Of a stretch of DNA of 64,000 bases, positions 60,636 to 64,000 are shown piece by piece (the stretch's first letter is position 1; the number at the start of each line of letters is the position of its first letter). Source of the DNA: Scalesia atractyloides. Its lineage: Eukaryota > Streptophyta > Magnoliopsida > Asterales > Asteraceae. The DNA lies in the NCBI GenBank assembly GCA_947069175.1, contig CAMTDV010000023.1, positions 92,130,240 to 92,194,239 of the forward strand, written 5' to 3'. Both the position numbers and the translations under genes were made by a program. The notes under the pieces were generated by a model that had not been told where the DNA came from, ran no database searches, and worked only from the letters and a program-made list of their open reading frames with translations.

Positions 60636-61796
60636 TTAACATCCGTCATAAATGAATCCTAGAATCCGACCCGTTATAACCCGTATTCGAACCGTAAATA
60701 AACATTTGAATCCTTGTCTATGTCTTATGCATTTATGATTAGTATTTATTTAATTGTTATTTAGTTATTTCATTTTAGTTTGAAATAATAAATCAATCTT
60801 TGACATTTTTTTTCAAATCTCCAATTTATGGAGAGTTATTATCCAAATTAATGGGGCAATCAAGATAACTAAAAACCTTTTACTAGCCTCCTTATTAAAA
60901 AAATAGAGAAACACTCTAAATCTCAAACATTTTCATCATATCTCTATCTCTCTCTTTTCTTTAAAAACCCTAGCCACCATTTCTTTTCTCTATCCAAGAT
61001 ATTTACAAGTTGTCTCAAGTTCATCAAGAAAGAAGCAAGGAGCATCATCCTATTTTCAAAAATCATCTTCAACTCCATATCTTTTTTTCAAGGAAGGTAG
61101 TTTTACAAATTGTGTTCTCATTTCTTTCCAATCCATGTTCCTATTAATTTCTTTTACAATTTACATTTCATAGCACTTGGGGTTTAGGTCATAGATTGCG
61201 TTTTGATTTTTGATGTAGCTTACGTTTTGAGATAGTTTAGTTTTTAGTGATGATGATTATCATGAGAATGTTTGTCTCAAAATCATAAGTATTATTTTCT
61301 CAATATCATAAGTTTCATAAACTTTATTCTCTAAATATCATATGGAGTTTTGTTCTTTTAAATTTTAGTATCATAATTATAACTCATTAAAACTTATACA
61401 AAGCCTGGTTTCATTTTGGTCATTTGATAATATTAGATGTCATTAGGTTTTGTTGACTTTATCATTTTGTCTTTAAATTTTTTTATATAAAAATTAGATT
61501 TGTATTTGGAACATAAAAATGTAAGAAATTGTTTTCTAACAAATTTGACCTATTCAAACGACGGAAACTATAATGTGTGGTTATTCATAAAATGTTATAC
61601 GAAAATTATGTATTATAAAATTTATTTTTAAACGACAAAATATAACATAAATTTTAATGGAGTTAAAAGGAAAATTTTGTTTTTATGTTTTAATATTATA
61701 AAAAGCAACTATTAAATTTACATATATGTGAGTAGTTTTCGTAAAATTAAGATAAATGTTACAAAATTGACTTAGTCTATTTTAATAATTAATGAG

Positions 61797-61837
<41 letters not shown>

Positions 61838-62766
61838 GTAGGAAAATTTAATATGTCACACAAGGGTTAAGGATATAGAGATGTTTATATTGTCCTATAA
61901 CAATACTATAATTAATAGATTGATAAATCTATATGTTTGACAAAGATCCTAAGTCTTATGTTGAGTATTTATATATATTTTCCTGTGTTATTTTATTTAA
62001 GTATTTATGACGTTATATTACTTAAGTTGAATTGTGTCATTTGGGAATCATTCTCTCGTTACTCTGCGGTCTTAGTAAGTCTTATTTTTTCCCTTTATGT
62101 TACTTTAATTTTTTGGGGTGTATCGTATGTCAAATTTTTTTAATGTTTCTTATTTATTTCAATATGTAAATCAAAGTGTCTTTATGTGTTCATGAATTGT
62201 ATCATATGTTTTGTTATTTGTTTCATATACCTGCACTTTCTTGTTTATCGCTTTGTGTTATTGGTTTCGTGTGGATCCACCTGGCTGACCGGTTCCCCGC
62301 GGTCATGGGTCGAACTCAGTATCGCCAAATTGCTTCATAGTTTCGGTTTCGCCTTTCGGGGGCTTGAATCGTATCATTGTTTCATTACTTGATGTGGTTG
62401 TGTTGAATTGTTGATAGATGTCACATATACACTTACAATTGCATGTTAAATATTTTTCTATAAAATAAATTAACTAAACTATTTTATCTCAATTAAAATC
62501 AAAGATCTATTCACCAACTTTTGTTGACCCATATTTATTTTATACATGATACATGTACACACGGTTGATTGCACGATGAGAAGACACATAGGATTGTGCC
62601 TTAGAATAAATTAATCAAGACTTTTGTTTCGTATTTTCATTTGATATTTATGGTTATGTGTGACATTTAATATGGTTGAATTAATTACTTAAACTTTAAA
62701 TACTCTCAAAGCTATTGGTAATTCATCATGCCCCGTACCATATATGTTTCGCAATTTGTCCTACAT
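60636..62766 (+). repeat. Very old solo LTR of the same gypsy superfamily
   Basis: It begins near TTAACATCCGTCATAAATG (compare TGTAACATCCGTC). It has a GGGGTGTATCGTATGTC block (62115-62131), the conserved CACCAACTTTTGTTGACCC and TACATGATACATGTACAC region (62511-62562), AAGACACATAGGATTGTGCCTTAGAA (62581-62606) and CATCATGCCCCG near 62727, all in LTR order. Ends are degraded and no target duplication is visible. No tRNA-like modules remain. An AT microsatellite lies at about 61798-61834. The open frames at 61937-62143 and 62186-62392 fall inside it and are not called. Confidence 0.72.
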
Positions 62767-62855
62767 ATATTGAATTTATCATACGCATATCGGAATTTAT
62801 CTTACACAGCTTGTAATTTATGCTACACACCTTGTAATTTATCCTACATTCTAAA
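62750..62855 (+). repeat. Short degenerate tandem repeat, unit about 23 bp
   Basis: TTGTAATTTATCCTACAC-like units occur four to five times in a row with changes (TTGCAATTTGTCCTACAT, TCGGAATTTATCTTACAC and similar). Confidence 0.6.
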
Positions 62856-63056
62856 TTATTATTTTTTTAAATATATACTTTGAAAATAAGTTACAAATTA
62901 GTGCAGTTAGTTATTAAAAAGGAATACTACAAATTAATAATCTATGTAACTTTACTAATATCCACTTGCAAATATTAAATAAAGCAAAATAAAACATTGT
63001 TATTGGTTGAAATTTTTCTTTTTTCTTCTTACATAGAATTTCTTCTTGTTCCACTA

Positions 63057-63825
63057 TCTATACTATATAATAACCAATAAAGGATACTTGTCATTATTTA
63101 GACCATCATTAGTTGTAGATAATTATTGTTCAATTTAAATTAATAAATTTAATATATGTTTCATACATTTAAGAAATTACCGATAAAGCTCCAAAAAATA
63201 TCTTATAATTTATTTATATTAATTACTAGGTTAGAAATTATATCTTAATTCCTTAATTGTAGATATTATTATTTAATTTAATTTAATTAATTGTTTAAGA
63301 TGCATGAAGAATAATAACTACATTTATCATACTGATAAATTTATCCAAAAACAACCATCATTTTAAGATGCAACTCACGTCCAAATATTTAAATTTTAAA
63401 GTTATATAATTTAATATTACCGATAATTTATACTTATCTAATTAATTTAAATATTATTTTGTAGCTATAAGTTTATCTAATTGGCTAATTGTTATTTGTC
63501 TAATCTAGACATTCAACATTTTTTAGAACTAATAAATTAAGACCATTATTATTTAAAGAAAACGTGACTTGGGTTATTAAATGTATGTTCAAATGATGTT
63601 GTGAGAAAGTCGATGATATAGTTTGTCTTCTAATCAATGGTTCAAATGCTTTCATATTTATAAACTTGACAAACATCACAAGTTTTGATCATACATGACA
63701 CAAAATTTTGTTTGGATATCAAAAAAGCGTCTTAAAAATATCGTTTTATAATTGTTAAATCTTCGTTATTAACTATTTGATTTTTTATTTAGTTAACCTG
63801 TGTAATACACGGGGTTATAACCTAG
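63057..63825 (+). mobile_element. Non-autonomous Helitron, 769 bp
   Basis: The 5' end TCTATACTATATAATAA (63057) is preceded by A. The 3' end has a 7-bp hairpin, CCTGTGT-AAT-ACACGGG (63797-63813), then GTTATAAC and CTAG (63822-63825) followed by T. This matches insertion between A and T without target duplication. No coding sequence is inside. Confidence 0.85.
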
Positions 63826-64000
63826 TATATGTATATATATGTGTATATAAATTTTGGATAATTGTGGGATCCGTAAGTGATTTGTTACCGTTGGCAATTA
63901 ACAACAGAATCTGGTCGTGCTGATAGTTAATTTTCTAGTATTGTAGCTATGAACCACTTATGATAGATTTGAGACTGTATTTTGCGACAAATTTCTTACC
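63826..64000. other. AT-rich flank at the window end
   Basis: I see nothing recognisable here. Short TATATG repeats lie at 63826-63846. Confidence 0.4.

Noticed and set aside
61937..62392. Two 68-codon open frames near the right side
   Set aside because: They fall inside the decayed LTR and align with its non-coding conserved blocks.

Overview
This is a stretch of plant nuclear DNA made mostly of nested retrotransposons, with one recognisable cellular gene. It is eudicot-like. The gypsy polyproteins and Helitron ends remind me of Asteraceae, but that is an impression and not a proven placement. The DNA is AT-rich. I see no bacterial operons, rRNA genes or functional tRNA genes.

Region 1 (1-32907) is a four-part nest of Ty3/gypsy elements, probably of the Tekay/Del chromovirus clade (iMet primer site, chromodomain-like tail, LTRs of 2.3-2.7 kb). 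The oldest host, E3, is a decayed gag-only element (28973-32907 in this window). E2, a decayed full gag-pol element, sits in E3's leader; its pieces are 1-2151, 22709-23747 and 26248-28972. Two younger insertions sit inside E2. One is E1 (2152-22708, target duplication CTCAA), a head-to-tail array of three LTRs, two complete internal regions and one 5'-deleted internal region. The other is S1, a solo LTR (23748-26247, target duplication GTTTT).

Region 2 (32908-40513) is AT-rich intergenic DNA with decayed Helitron ends, two hAT-like non-autonomous elements (36376-37092; 37484-37775 with a perfect 8-bp target duplication) and simple repeats.

Region 3 (40514-43452, minus strand) is a four-exon GARP/MYB transcription factor of the HHO/HRS1/NIGT1 family. 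Splice sites and domain order are clear. Exon 2 carries one extra base, so the frame breaks just before the DNA-binding domain. That is either a real lesion or an assembly error.

Region 4 (44024-57563) holds a hAT-like element, a 5'-truncated LINE (45324-47683, 10-bp target duplication) and E4 (47845-57558, target duplication ATGAT). E4 is a very young, complete non-autonomous element of TR-GAG type: gag is intact, pol is replaced by about 2.2 kb of structured repeats, and the two LTRs are nearly identical.

Region 5 (57564-64000) is AT-rich DNA with diverged tandem repeats, one very old LTR of the same superfamily and a 769-bp non-autonomous Helitron.

The most unusual biology is in the retrotransposon RNAs. 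The LTRs carry series of tRNA-like modules (A-box/D-arm-like hairpin plus B-box-like GTTCGANNCC) and an oppositely oriented tRNA-like block with a perfect T-arm. LTRs and the E4 spacer also carry two further hairpin families, with compensatory base changes between copies. Autonomous and gag-only elements share a conserved leader, which fits E4-type elements being copied by proteins of E1-type elements.
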